From assembly GCF_014645135.1 (NCBI RefSeq), contig NZ_BMLH01000004.1, positions 62,001 to 126,000 on the forward strand: a stretch of 64,000 nt of DNA, read 5' to 3'. Positions 15,757-24,641 of the stretch are shown in pieces (position 1 is the stretch's first letter; each line of letters opens with the position of its first letter). Origin of the DNA: Rheinheimera tangshanensis. GTDB taxonomy: Bacteria; Pseudomonadota; Gammaproteobacteria; Enterobacterales; Alteromonadaceae. The notes below the pieces were generated by a model, which did not search any database, was not told the origin of the DNA, and was given only the letters and a program-made list of their open reading frames with translations. A program made the position numbers and the translations under genes.

Positions 15757-16931
15757 TGATGCAGCTGCAGTGGCTTGATTCTATTAGTAAAGTCAAAGCA
15801 GCGGACTGGAATGCCTTATTCCCTGCTGACTACCCTTTTACCCGTCATGAGTTTTTACAGGCGCTCGAGTCAGGCGGTAGTGTAGGCAGCAGTTCTGGCC
15901 GGCAAACCGGCTGGCTGGTGCGGCATTTTGTCCTCTGGCAAGAGGATCAACTGATTGCCGCTGTGCCTGCTTATCTCAAATTGCATTCTTATGGCGAATA
16001 CCTGTTTGACTGGTCTTTTGCCGAAGCTTATCAAAACTATGGTTTGGAGTATTACCCCAAGTTATTGCTGGCCATCCCTTTTACGCCCGCTGAAGGACCA
16101 CGTCTGGGGTTGGCCGCAGGTATGGATAAAGCGCAATTGCTACAGTGGCTACAGCAAGGTGTCGGCCAGCTCAATCAGCTGTTGCCTTTGAGCCATCTGC
16201 AGTGCCTCTATGCTGAACCTGATGATCAGCAGGCGTTTCGTGACGCTGGTTTTGTTGAACGTTTTGATGTGCAGTTTTTATGGTCCAATCAGGGCTTCCA
16301 GAGTTTTAATGACTTTCTTGCGGTACTGACTGCACGTAAACGTAAACAAATCCGCAAGGAAAGGGCGACGGTTGCAGAGCAGGGCGTTGTGCTTAAAACT
16401 TTAAGTGGTGCTGATTTGGATTTCGCCTTCTGGCAGCAGTTTTACGGATTTTATTGTGATACCTATCAAAAACGTTCCCGTCATAATGGTTATTTAACAG
16501 CTGAAACTTTCAGGCTGTGGGGCCAGACTATGGCAAAGCGAATAGTCGTTTTTGCCGCTTTTGCCGATGAAAAAATGCTGGCGGCTTCTTTGTGTTTCCA
16601 GTCAGAAACTAGCTTGTATGGTCGTTATTGGGGTTGTGCTGAAGACTTTAACTTTCTGCATTTTGAATGTTGTTATTACAGTGGTATAGAGTATTGCATC
16701 AAACAGGGACTGCAGTTTTTTGATGCTGGTGCTCAGGGCGAGCATAAGTTACAACGCGGTTTTGCGCCTGTGCTAAGGCACGGTTTTTATCAGTTTACTG
16801 AAAAAGCACAGCATAAAGCCTTGAATGAAGCGATAGCCCGTTATTGCCTGCAAGAGCAAAAGGCGCTGGAGCAGTATCGGCAAGAGGCAGAACTCAGTCT
16901 GCCTTTTGCCAACCGGGTTGATGAACGCTGA
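15756..16931 (+). CDS. FemAB-like GNAT-fold acyltransferase (DUF482/COG3146)
   Basis: A 391-residue protein of the DUF482 family (peptidoglycan-recognition/FemAB-like GNAT). Typical segments are YLKLHSYGEYLFDWSFAEAY, the basic TARKRKQIRKERA, and the late FDAGAQGEHKLQRGF. The biochemical reaction is not established for this family; a tRNA- or CoA-dependent acyl transfer is inferred from fold. ATG 15756 overlaps the RNase J-like stop (TGATG), so both are probably translated as a coupled pair. Confidence 0.85.
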   Translation: MMQLQWLDSISKVKAADWNALFPADYPFTRHEFLQALESGGSVGSSSGRQTGWLVRHFVLWQEDQLIAAVPAYLKLHSYGEYLFDWSFAEAYQNYGLEYYPKLLLAIPFTPAEGPRLGLAAGMDKAQLLQWLQQGVGQLNQLLPLSHLQCLYAEPDDQQAFRDAGFVERFDVQFLWSNQGFQSFNDFLAVLTARKRKQIRKERATVAEQGVVLKTLSGADLDFAFWQQFYGFYCDTYQKRSRHNGYLTAETFRLWGQTMAKRIVVFAAFADEKMLAASLCFQSETSLYGRYWGCAEDFNFLHFECCYYSGIEYCIKQGLQFFDAGAQGEHKLQRGFAPVLRHGFYQFTEKAQHKALNEAIARYCLQEQKALEQYRQEAELSLPFANRVDER

Positions 16932-16936
16932 GGCTG

Positions 16937-17782
16937 CTAAGCCTTAGGGATTTTGTCAAAATCTGCAGCGCTATGGCGTTCCGGTAGCTGCTCATGCGCT
17001 TCACCCCAGTTGCGGTTCACCTTCACTGCGCGTTGTGCCGCGGGGCGGGCATCAATTTGTTTCGCCCAGCGCTGCAGGTGTGTATAACTTTGCACATCCA
17101 GAAACTCAGCGGCATTGTATAAACGGCCTAAAACTAAAGCGCCATACCAGGGCCAAATCGCCATATCGGCAATACTGTAGTCATCGCCAGCAATAAAGCT
17201 ATGCTGAGCCAGTTGCTTGTCCAGCACGTCTAACTGACGTTTGGTCTCCATTGCATAACGGTTAATAGGGTATTCGTACTTTTCCGGTGCATAGGCATAA
17301 AAGTGACCAAAACCGCCACCGACAAAAGGTGCGCTGCCCATTTGCCAGAATAACCAGTTCAGCACTTCAGTGCGTTTCGCCAGCTCTTTTGGCAGGAAGT
17401 CACCAAACTTTTCAGCCAGATACAATAAAATAGAACCTGACTCAAATAACCGGATACCTGTGCTGCGATCAAACAAAGCCGGAATTTTACTGTTCGGGTT
17501 GACTCCGACAAAACCACTGCCAAATTGATCGCCATCACGAATGCTGATTAACCAGGCATCGTAATCTGCCTTTTTATGTCCGGCTTGCAGCAGCTCTTCC
17601 AGCAGCAACGTGACTTTGACTCCGTTTGGTGTCGCCATCGAATACAGCTGCAAATCATGTTGGCCTACTGGCAAATCTTTATCCTGGGTGGCGCCTGAGA
17701 TGGGTCTGTTGATACTGGAAAATGCGCCGCCGTTTTGGCTGTCCCAGCTCCAGACTTTAGGCGGGGTATAGGTAGTGCTCAT
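16937..17782 (-). CDS. yghU: YghU-like glutathione S-transferase
   Basis: A 281-residue GST of the nu-class YghU type, which acts as a glutathione-disulfide/organic hydroperoxide reductase. It has the long N-terminal extension with PPKVWSWDSQNGG and INRPISGAT, the thioredoxin-like domain with LQLYSMATPNGVKVTLLLEE, the glutathione-contacting ALFDRSTGIRLFESGSIL, and the alpha domain with YSIADMAIWPWYG. The start is ATG 17782 with GGAG upstream; the frame to 17881 adds 33 unlikely residues. It is convergent with the FemAB-like gene. Confidence 0.93.
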   Translation of the reverse strand: MSTTYTPPKVWSWDSQNGGAFSSINRPISGATQDKDLPVGQHDLQLYSMATPNGVKVTLLLEELLQAGHKKADYDAWLISIRDGDQFGSGFVGVNPNSKIPALFDRSTGIRLFESGSILLYLAEKFGDFLPKELAKRTEVLNWLFWQMGSAPFVGGGFGHFYAYAPEKYEYPINRYAMETKRQLDVLDKQLAQHSFIAGDDYSIADMAIWPWYGALVLGRLYNAAEFLDVQSYTHLQRWAKQIDARPAAQRAVKVNRNWGEAHEQLPERHSAADFDKIPKA

Positions 17783-17923
17783 AGCTTCTCCGGTTGTGTT
17801 GGATGCATAAAGGCTTTGATTGATATTGGTTTTGTATGGGCAGATCTCAAGGTGTAGCCAGAGCCTTTTGCCGAATTGCATTCAGCACTGTACAATCCGG
17901 CTTTTTCAGCAGACAGGGATCTT

Positions 17924-19207
17924 ATGTTCAGCCTCGCAACTTTAGCGCAACACACAGCACCACTGAGTCGTATAAATCTCTCTGATGGCCTGACTGAATT
18001 CCCTGCTGAGCTATATAGGTTTACCGATAGTCTGGAAATTCTGGACCTGTCCGGCAATCAGTTGTCGGATTTACCCGCAGATTTACACCGCTTTAAAAAA
18101 CTAAAACGGCTTTTTTTAACCTCAAATAACTTCCGCCATATCCCCGCGGTATTAAGCCATTGCCCGGCTTTGGTTATGGTAAGTTTTAAAGGCAATCAGC
18201 TCAGTCAGTTTGCTGAAGCTTCTTTGCCGCAGCAGCTGGAGTGGCTGATATTAACCGACAATCAGCTGACTGAATTACCAAAAGATTTTGGCCGTTACAC
18301 CAAACTGCGTAAAGTGGCGCTGGCGGGTAATCGGCTGTCAGCGTTACCTGATTCGATGCAGCAATGCCGTGATTTGGGCTTATTGCGCTTATCGTTGAAT
18401 AGCTTTGAATCTTTCCCGGATTGGTTATTTGCATTGCCCAAATTAGCCTGGCTGGCGTTGGGTGCTAATCCCGCTTGTCCTGTGCCAGAAGCTCAAGCTA
18501 TTACCGCTCATCGCTTGTCGGATTATCAGTTGTTGCAAAAACTTGGCGAGGGCGCATCCGGTGTGATTTATCAGGCGCGTTTTGAGCAGGATGCAGAACC
18601 GGTGGCGTTAAAACAATTTAAAGGCTGGGTCACCAGTGATGGTTGCCCACAAGATGAGATGAATAACTACCTTAATGCGGGTGAACATCCAAATCTGATC
18701 GCCGTCAAAGCCAGGTTAAAAGACTGCGATTTGCCCGGTTTAGTGATGGAGTTGGTGCCAGCGTCTTTTTCCGTACTTGGCCAACCTCCTTCGTTTGATA
18801 CTTGTACCCGCGATACCTTTACGCAAGGCCAGAGCTTAACTTTGGTGCAGCTCAAACAGCTGGCGGAACAGGTTGTCCGGGTCATGGCCCATTTGCATCA
18901 AAAGCGGATCTGCCATGGCGACTTGTATGCCCACAATATGCTGGTCAATGCCGGGCAGCAACTGTATCTGGGCGACTTTGGAGCAGCTACAGCGTTAAAC
19001 GATTTACCACAGCAACAACAGCAGTTGTTTTGTAAGCTTGAAGTCAGAGCTTTTGCTTATTGGCTGCTGGACATGCAGAGTTTGTTATCGGCCCATGAAG
19101 CTGCAGTCTTTGAAAAACACTATGCAGCCATACTGCAGTGTTGTATGCAGTCAGAGCCAGGTAACAGACCGGATTTTGACGAGTTACAATCCTTGATGAG
19201 CCTCTGA
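17924..19207 (+). CDS. leucine-rich repeat serine/threonine protein kinase
   Basis: A 427-residue fusion. Residues about 10-190 carry roughly seven leucine-rich repeats (for example LEILDLSGNQLSDLPADL). Residues about 195-425 form a Hanks-type kinase with glycine loop LGEGASGVIYQARF, ATP lysine in VALKQF, catalytic loop HGDLYAHNML (His-Gly-Asp instead of His-Arg-Asp) and DFGAA. All catalytic residues are present, so it should phosphorylate proteins in the cytoplasm. There is no membrane segment or secretion signal. ATG 17924 has AGGG upstream. It is divergent from yghU; substrates are unknown. Confidence 0.9.
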   Translation: MFSLATLAQHTAPLSRINLSDGLTEFPAELYRFTDSLEILDLSGNQLSDLPADLHRFKKLKRLFLTSNNFRHIPAVLSHCPALVMVSFKGNQLSQFAEASLPQQLEWLILTDNQLTELPKDFGRYTKLRKVALAGNRLSALPDSMQQCRDLGLLRLSLNSFESFPDWLFALPKLAWLALGANPACPVPEAQAITAHRLSDYQLLQKLGEGASGVIYQARFEQDAEPVALKQFKGWVTSDGCPQDEMNNYLNAGEHPNLIAVKARLKDCDLPGLVMELVPASFSVLGQPPSFDTCTRDTFTQGQSLTLVQLKQLAEQVVRVMAHLHQKRICHGDLYAHNMLVNAGQQLYLGDFGAATALNDLPQQQQQLFCKLEVRAFAYWLLDMQSLLSAHEAAVFEKHYAAILQCCMQSEPGNRPDFDELQSLMSL

Positions 19208-19352
19208 TCTGATAGGAAAGATTGATACGTAGAGGGCACTGGTAAGATAAATCTTACAGCCGCAGCGCTGGAGTTTTAGAGCAGTTATTACTACAGTAAA
19301 AGGCAGTAGGTTTTTTCTGTTTTCGTCACAAGGAAGAGGTTGAGACAGGCTT

Positions 19353-19730
19353 ATGTCTTTGAAGTTATTGATAGTAGACGACAGTCAGGTGTGTTTGGTA
19401 TTAACCAGAGGTTATGTTCAGACGTTCAGAGCTGATTGGGTTTGTACCCTTGCAGAAAGTGCTGAACAGGCCATGGCGTTGATTGAAAAGCAAGCTTTTG
19501 ATGTTTATGCGCTGGATTATAATTTGCCTGGCCGCAATGGTCTGGAGCTGGCTCGTTGGATCCGAGAGCGGGATCAGCAATGTTTTATTGGCTTGTTAAC
19601 CTCTAACATTATGAATTATGTCGAAGACCAGGCGATTAGTGACAATATTCATTATTACCGAAAACCTGCAAAACCTGATGTGATACAACAATTTGTCAGC
19701 GATATTGAAGGTTCGTCCCTCTGTATTTGA
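19353..19730 (+). CDS. receiver-only response regulator (CheY-like)
   Basis: A 125-residue single receiver domain. The acidic pair is in LIVDDSQ, the phosphoacceptor Asp is in ALDYNLPGRNGLEL (about residue 55), the conserved Thr is in GLLTSN, and the Lys in YYRKPAKP. No output domain is attached and no histidine kinase is adjacent, so it acts through protein contacts with an unlinked partner. It lies 145 bp downstream of the LRR kinase on the same strand; a functional link is possible but unproven. Confidence 0.88.
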   Translation: MSLKLLIVDDSQVCLVLTRGYVQTFRADWVCTLAESAEQAMALIEKQAFDVYALDYNLPGRNGLELARWIRERDQQCFIGLLTSNIMNYVEDQAISDNIHYYRKPAKPDVIQQFVSDIEGSSLCI

Positions 19731-19736
19731 GGCTCT

Positions 19737-19829
19737 GCTTTGTTGACAGCGCTGCTCGCTCAGTCACGTGGGGTTACTATGTCGCAGGGGTTTTGCTCGC
19801 TTGTCGTCCTGCTGTAATTCCAATTACTT
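19737..19829. repeat. intergenic repeat, copy A (93 bp)
   Basis: Similar along its whole length to 31518-31611. Shared blocks in order are GCTTTGTTGAC, GCG, CAGTCAC, ACTATG, GGGGT-TTG, CTTGTCG, GCTG and CAATTACTT. It is diverged, and the internal hairpin seen in copy B is poor here. It lies just after the response regulator and upstream of the cold shock gene. Confidence 0.7.
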
Positions 19830-20052
19830 GGATATATAAAAGAGCTTATTTTAATAACTTAGTGAAATAAGCTTTGACACTGCTCTGAAAACCTATACAC
19901 TGGCCTTGCTTTGTTAGTCTGTTCATTATTTATGCACCACAATGATTGTTACTGTTGTTTTAGTACGTCCTGTATTCATAAGTTAAAACTCTCTTTCAGC
20001 ACCACCGCCTGATACCAGGCAAATTAAAATTTATTAAATACAGGTACATACC
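19830..20052 (+). promoter_or_regulatory. long leader region of the cold shock gene
   Basis: About 220 bp without a gene precede the cold shock ORF, which is expected because cspA-type mRNAs carry long structured leaders. The stretch is AT-rich. I cannot place the transcription start or a cold-box with confidence. The SD before 20053 is weak (ACAGGTACATACC). Confidence 0.4.
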
Positions 20053-20262
20053 ATGTCTAATACAACTACCGGCACAGTAAAATGGTTCAACGAGACTAAA
20101 GGTTTCGGTTTCATCGAACAGGCTTCAGGTCCAGACGTTTTCGCTCACTTCAGCGAAATTTCAAGCACGGGTTTCAAAACTCTGCAAGAAGGCCAACGTG
20201 TACAGTTCACTGTAACACAAGGTCAAAAAGGCCCACAGGCTGAGAAAATCGTTGTTCTGTAA
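20053..20262 (+). CDS. CspA-family cold shock protein
   Basis: A 69-residue single cold-shock domain that binds single-stranded RNA/DNA. It starts [18 protein letters not shown] with RNP1 (KGFGFIEQ), followed by RNP2 (VFAHFSEI), and ends [10 protein letters not shown]. The length and sequence are typical of CspA-type RNA chaperones. It is monocistronic, with a long upstream leader and a strong terminator downstream. Confidence 0.97.
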   Translation: MSNTTTGTVKWFNETKGFGFIEQASGPDVFAHFSEISSTGFKTLQEGQRVQFTVTQGQKGPQAEKIVVL

Positions 20263-20320
20263 TTTTTAATTACAGTCACCTGGGTTAGCAGATTTAATCT
20301 GATTTCACGGGTCACAACAG

Positions 20321-20354
20321 AAAAAAGGCAACTGCATCGCAGCTGCCTTTTTTT
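20321..20354 (+). terminator. rho-independent terminator of the cold shock gene
   Basis: An A-run, an 8-position stem starting GGCA and ending TGCC with one A-C mismatch and a 5-nt loop, then seven T. It lies 60 bp after the cold shock stop. Confidence 0.9.
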
Positions 20355-20466
20355 ATGGCCGTGATTCGGCGGCAGGGCGACAAAGAGTTCGGGGCGCTCA
20401 GCACAGCTGGGCCAATTCCAGTCTGACTACGTATAGCAACTACATTGCCTGTTCTGTCGGATTTTT

Positions 20467-21777
20467 ATGAACAACAAATCTACTAAATTACCCCGCCAGC
20501 CTTTGGCTCGTTTAGGCGGATTGGCCTCTTTGGCTGGTCGTATCGCCGGTTCTGTGCTGGTCAATGGTGCGAAACAGCTAGCGCAGGGACAAAGTCCAAA
20601 AGCCAAAGACTTGCTATTAACACCAGCTAATTTGCTGCGGGTGAGTGACAAGCTGGCACAGCTGCGTGGAGCTGCGATGAAAGTGGGGCAGTTACTGTCG
20701 ATGGATGCCGGAGATCTGCTCCCTGCAGAACTGGCTGAGATACTGGCAAGGCTGCGCTCGAACGCCAATCCTATGTTACCGAAAGAACTCGCGCTGGTGC
20801 TGCGTACCGAACTGGGTGAGCAGTGGCAACAACATTTTTCGCAATTTACTTTTTCTCCTATGGCGGCGGCTTCTATTGGCCAGGTGCATCTGGCACACCA
20901 CGACAACAGTCAGAAGCTGGCAGTCAAAGTGCAGTATCCCGGCGTTCGACAGAGTATCGACAGCGATGTGGAGAATGTAGCTCTGCTGCTGAAAATCAGT
21001 GGTCTGGTGCCTGATGGTGTTGATTATCGCTCTTTGCTTGAGGAAGCCAAGCTGCAGTTGCATCAGGAAGCCGATTATGTGCAAGAGGCCGCCTATTTGC
21101 AGCGTTACCGTGCTCTGCTTGCCGGTGATGACCAATTCGTTTTGCCTGTGCTTTACCCTGAACTTTGTACCTCACAATTGATGACCATGAGTTTTGTTGA
21201 TGCTGTACCTATAGAATCACTGGAGAAGTATCCACAAGCAGTGCGTGATCAGGCGATGACACAGCTTTTTGCTTTGTTATTCAGAGAGATTTTTGAATTT
21301 AAGCTGGTACAAACTGATCCTAACTTTGCCAACTACCTGTATCAGCCCGAATCTGCCAAACTGGTGCTGCTGGATTTTGGTGCTTGTCGTGATTATCCGG
21401 AGCAGATCAGCCAGGGCTATCGTTTGTTACTTAGTGCTGCAGTGCAGAATGATCGGGTGGGGATGGAACTGGCGATGCGGCAGATTGGTTTTTTTAGTCA
21501 GGATATATTGCCCGGACAAAAACAAGCCATTCTGGCCTTGGTGCAGCTGATTTCCGAGCCTGTGCAGCAGAACAGGGCTTATGCCTTTGGTCAGACGGAT
21601 CTGGCACAGCGTGTGCGTAAGGCTGGTACCGCTTTGAGTATACAGCAGAATTACTGGCATACACCACCGGTAGCCGCCATATTTTTACATCGGAAGATGG
21701 CGGGTTTCTATTTACTGGCTGCCCGGCTGAATGCCAGAGTGAATGTCAGGCAGTTATTAGAACCTTACCTTGCCTGA
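20467..21777 (+). CDS. ABC1/UbiB-family atypical kinase
   Basis: A 436-residue member of the ABC1/ADCK/UbiB family. The family-specific motifs are the KxGQ segment AAMKVGQLLSMDAGDLLPAEL, the Ala-rich loop MAAASIGQVHLA, the ATP lysine in LAVKVQYPGV, catalytic QTDPNFANYL and metal-binding LLDFGACR. Family members support ubiquinone biosynthesis or lipid homeostasis as ATPases. It is not the ubi operon copy, and no C-terminal membrane pair is evident, so it is a paralogue of UbiB. Its last 32 bp overlap the convergent EAL gene. Confidence 0.9.
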   Translation: MNNKSTKLPRQPLARLGGLASLAGRIAGSVLVNGAKQLAQGQSPKAKDLLLTPANLLRVSDKLAQLRGAAMKVGQLLSMDAGDLLPAELAEILARLRSNANPMLPKELALVLRTELGEQWQQHFSQFTFSPMAAASIGQVHLAHHDNSQKLAVKVQYPGVRQSIDSDVENVALLLKISGLVPDGVDYRSLLEEAKLQLHQEADYVQEAAYLQRYRALLAGDDQFVLPVLYPELCTSQLMTMSFVDAVPIESLEKYPQAVRDQAMTQLFALLFREIFEFKLVQTDPNFANYLYQPESAKLVLLDFGACRDYPEQISQGYRLLLSAAVQNDRVGMELAMRQIGFFSQDILPGQKQAILALVQLISEPVQQNRAYAFGQTDLAQRVRKAGTALSIQQNYWHTPPVAAIFLHRKMAGFYLLAARLNARVNVRQLLEPYLA

Positions 21778-24316
21778 TAGGATATTGTTTGGCTTGGCGC
21801 AGCAAGTGCAGGATGTTGCTCTGATCCACGGCTTTACCGAACCAATACCCCTGGCCAAACTGGCAACCGGCAGAGAGTAAAAACTCCTGCTGGGCCTGAC
21901 TTTCCACACCTTCGGCAATCACGTCCAGACCCATGGCATTGGCCATAGCAATAATGGCGCTGGTGATCTGACGATCATTGGTGTTGTCAGGTAAGGTTTT
22001 GATAAAACTACGATCTATTTTCAGGCAGTTGATGGGTAAATGCCGTAAATAAGACAAGGAAGAGTAACCTGTGCCGAAATCGTCAATCGCCAGACGAATA
22101 CCAAGTTGACGTAGTTTTTGCAGCACACGCTGAGTTTCAGCTGCCCGCTCAGGCAGCAGGCAACTTTCCGTAATTTCCAGCTCCAGCAGTTGAGGGTCCA
22201 CTTCAGACTCAGCGAGGATTTGTTTAAGTTGCGACAGAAACTGCGGGTCCGCCAGTTCTTTGGCTGAGATATTTACTGCCACAGGCACTGCAAGCGGTCC
22301 CCACTGTTGTAACTGATGGCAGACCTGCCTTAGCACCTGCTGTCCTAACTGATGGATCAGGCCTAAGGTTTCAGCGATGGGAATAAAATCTGCGGGAGCG
22401 ACCTGGCCTAATTCCTGATCCTTCCAGCGCACCAGAGCCTCCAGACTATGTAATTGTCCTGTTTTCAGCTCAACTTTGGGTTGGTAATGCACTTGCAACT
22501 GCTGTTGCGATAAGGCTTTACGCAGCGCTTGCTCCAGTTGCAAGGCCTGATCATGGCGCTGCCCAAGGCTGGAGTTATAAATGCTGTAATTGTTACGCCC
22601 CGACTCTTTTGCCTGATACATCGCAGCGTCAGCACACTTCAGCAGTTCGCTGGCGGTATGGCCATGCTGCGGATAAATACTGATACCAACACTAGTGGTT
22701 AATGCCAGTTCGTTCTGCTGGATTTGAAAAGGCAGTTCAAACTGCGCCACTATGCGCTGTGCCAGTTTCACGATTTCCTCTTTAGCCTCACATTCAGGCA
22801 CCAGCATAGTAAACTCATCGCCGCCGAGGCGTGCAACAGATTCGCCTGCTCTGCTGGCTTTTTGCAATCGTTTTGCCACCTGGCGCAGTGCCTCATCGCC
22901 CGCCTGATGACCCAGGGTATCGTTGATCCGCTTAAATAAGTCTAAGTCGAGAAACAGCACTGCTAATTGGTGATGGTGACGTTTAGCGTTCGCCAGCGCC
23001 TGCTCCAGTCGGTCCTGAAATAAACGTCTGTTGGCAAGGCCGGTTAGTTCGTCAAAATAGGCCAGTTCGTGGATTTTCTGCTCGCGTTTTTTACGCTCTG
23101 TGATGTCGGAGAAAATGGCGGCGTACTGATTAATTGCACCTTGATCATTACGCACCGCGCTGATAGACAGCCACTCGGGGTAGATTTCACCATTTTTACG
23201 TTTATTCCAAATTTCGCCTTGCCAATAGCCCTGCTGCTGCAGTCCTTGCCACATCTGCTGGTAAAAGAGTTGATCGTGTTGACCTGAACTCAACAGGCTG
23301 GGGGTTTGACCTAAAGCTTCGTCAGCGCTGTAGCCAGTGAGTTTACAAAAGCTGGGATTGACCGACTGGATGATCCCTCTGGCGTCGGTGATCATCACCG
23401 CATCATGGGAGGCTTCTATCACTTTGTAAGCTAAACGCAGGCTACTTTCAGAGGTACGTAACGCCTTGTCTCTGGCCTGCAACGCAGCCTTTAACTCACT
23501 GATATACAAATGTTCCATATTCAGCAGTATATGGTTGTGGGATAACAAACCTACAGGTTGACCATAGCTATCAGTCACACCTAAATGGCGAAACCCTTGT
23601 TCGCGCAGCAGCCGTACCGCTTGTAACAAACTACTGCGCAATGGCAGTGTCAGTAAGGGCCGGGTTGCTACTTCAGCTAAAGTACAAAGGGTACGCTCTG
23701 TGGCGACAAAATGCACCAGATCACGTTCTGTCACTATGCCATATTCCGCATCAGCGCCAGAGTGTTCAAACCGGACTATGGCTGCGTCTCGCTGAGTTTG
23801 CTGCATCAAAATGGCGGCTTGTGCCACAGTCAGCTCTGACTGCAGTGATAACGGCAACTCCACCAGAATAGAGCTGATATCACGCAGCATTAAATAATGC
23901 TCCAGCGGTTGCTGATGGATCAGATCGGTTTGTGTGACTATGCCAATAGCCTGATGCATTGTGTCTGTAACCAGTAAGCGTCTGATATTTTTTTGTTTCA
24001 TTAACGCGGCAGCTTCACTGATACTGCAGCGATCCGGTACCGAAAGTACGGGACAGCTCATCACCTGTGACACCGGCTGATGTAATACTGAGGGAGCAGA
24101 AAGATCCAGTTTTTTACAGTCTGACTCGGTCCAGATCCCCAGAATGAGTTCATTTTTTTTCACCAAAATACAACTGATATTGTGCTGTCGCATCAAGCTT
24201 GCCGCCTGTTGCACTGAAGTCTGTGGTTCGCAGCAGATCAGGTTTTTTTGCAGCACGTGCGCCACAGTCTGGCCAGAAGACAAAGAGGGTAAGCTGATGC
24301 TCGATGGCGGATTCAT
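21746..24316 (-). CDS. CBS-PAS-GGDEF-EAL dual-domain c-di-GMP protein
   Basis: An 856-residue cytoplasmic protein. Four CBS motifs occupy about residues 15-275, PAS about 300-410 (VIEASHDAVMITDARGIIQSVN), GGDEF about 425-585, and EAL about 595-845. The cyclase loop is intact (LGGDEF), but the I-site position reads RAGE, not RxxD. The EAL domain keeps SLEALVRW, NISAKE, LEITES, DDFGTGYSS and AEGVES, so it should be an active phosphodiesterase. CBS pairs usually bind adenine nucleotides, so energy state may set its output. AGGA lies 11 nt before the ATG. Confidence 0.92.
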   Translation of the reverse strand: MNPPSSISLPSLSSGQTVAHVLQKNLICCEPQTSVQQAASLMRQHNISCILVKKNELILGIWTESDCKKLDLSAPSVLHQPVSQVMSCPVLSVPDRCSISEAAALMKQKNIRRLLVTDTMHQAIGIVTQTDLIHQQPLEHYLMLRDISSILVELPLSLQSELTVAQAAILMQQTQRDAAIVRFEHSGADAEYGIVTERDLVHFVATERTLCTLAEVATRPLLTLPLRSSLLQAVRLLREQGFRHLGVTDSYGQPVGLLSHNHILLNMEHLYISELKAALQARDKALRTSESSLRLAYKVIEASHDAVMITDARGIIQSVNPSFCKLTGYSADEALGQTPSLLSSGQHDQLFYQQMWQGLQQQGYWQGEIWNKRKNGEIYPEWLSISAVRNDQGAINQYAAIFSDITERKKREQKIHELAYFDELTGLANRRLFQDRLEQALANAKRHHHQLAVLFLDLDLFKRINDTLGHQAGDEALRQVAKRLQKASRAGESVARLGGDEFTMLVPECEAKEEIVKLAQRIVAQFELPFQIQQNELALTTSVGISIYPQHGHTASELLKCADAAMYQAKESGRNNYSIYNSSLGQRHDQALQLEQALRKALSQQQLQVHYQPKVELKTGQLHSLEALVRWKDQELGQVAPADFIPIAETLGLIHQLGQQVLRQVCHQLQQWGPLAVPVAVNISAKELADPQFLSQLKQILAESEVDPQLLELEITESCLLPERAAETQRVLQKLRQLGIRLAIDDFGTGYSSLSYLRHLPINCLKIDRSFIKTLPDNTNDRQITSAIIAMANAMGLDVIAEGVESQAQQEFLLSAGCQFGQGYWFGKAVDQSNILHLLRQAKQYPIRQGKVLITA

Positions 24317-24641
24317 GGCAAGAACAGTTCCTGTGTCTGAAAATATACCGACATGCTAAAGCCTTGGATGAGGTTGCCTCTTGATCTGAAACAACAGTGA
24401 TGAATTTAAGCCAGTCGTTGTGCTCTTTTTAGGGAGTCAGGTTGCGCTAGATAGAGAAATCGATTACCTGAATATATTTATATTAAATTCAATGGTTTAA
24501 TTATTTTTATTCTATTGCTTTAGAAAAAGTTTTGGTAAACGTTTACCTTGGGTGTTATAAAGACGCTGTGCACTGCTGATCCCGTACAAAAATCAGCCCA
24601 GCGCATACAAAAATAACAATTGATACCGACAGGGGTAGGAA
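24317..24641 (+). promoter_or_regulatory. 325-bp promoter region of the galactoside TonB receptor
   Basis: AT-rich region without a gene. The palindrome GGTAAACGTTTACC (24534-24547) overlaps a possible -35 box TTGGTA (24532-24537), which is 18 bp from a -10-like TATAAA (24556-24561). Nothing else is recognised. Confidence 0.55.
24534..24547. promoter_or_regulatory. LacI/GalR-type operator
   Basis: A perfect 14-bp palindrome, GGTAAACGTTTACC, with the central CG typical of LacI-family operators. It sits about 95 bp before the TonB receptor at the head of the galactose locus; the LacI-family gene at 40591 is the natural binder. I found no second full copy in the locus. Confidence 0.8.

Noticed and set aside
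20427-20906. 159-codon frame antisense to the UbiB-like gene
   Set aside because: Ser/Ala-rich shadow of the real gene on the other strand, no start context.
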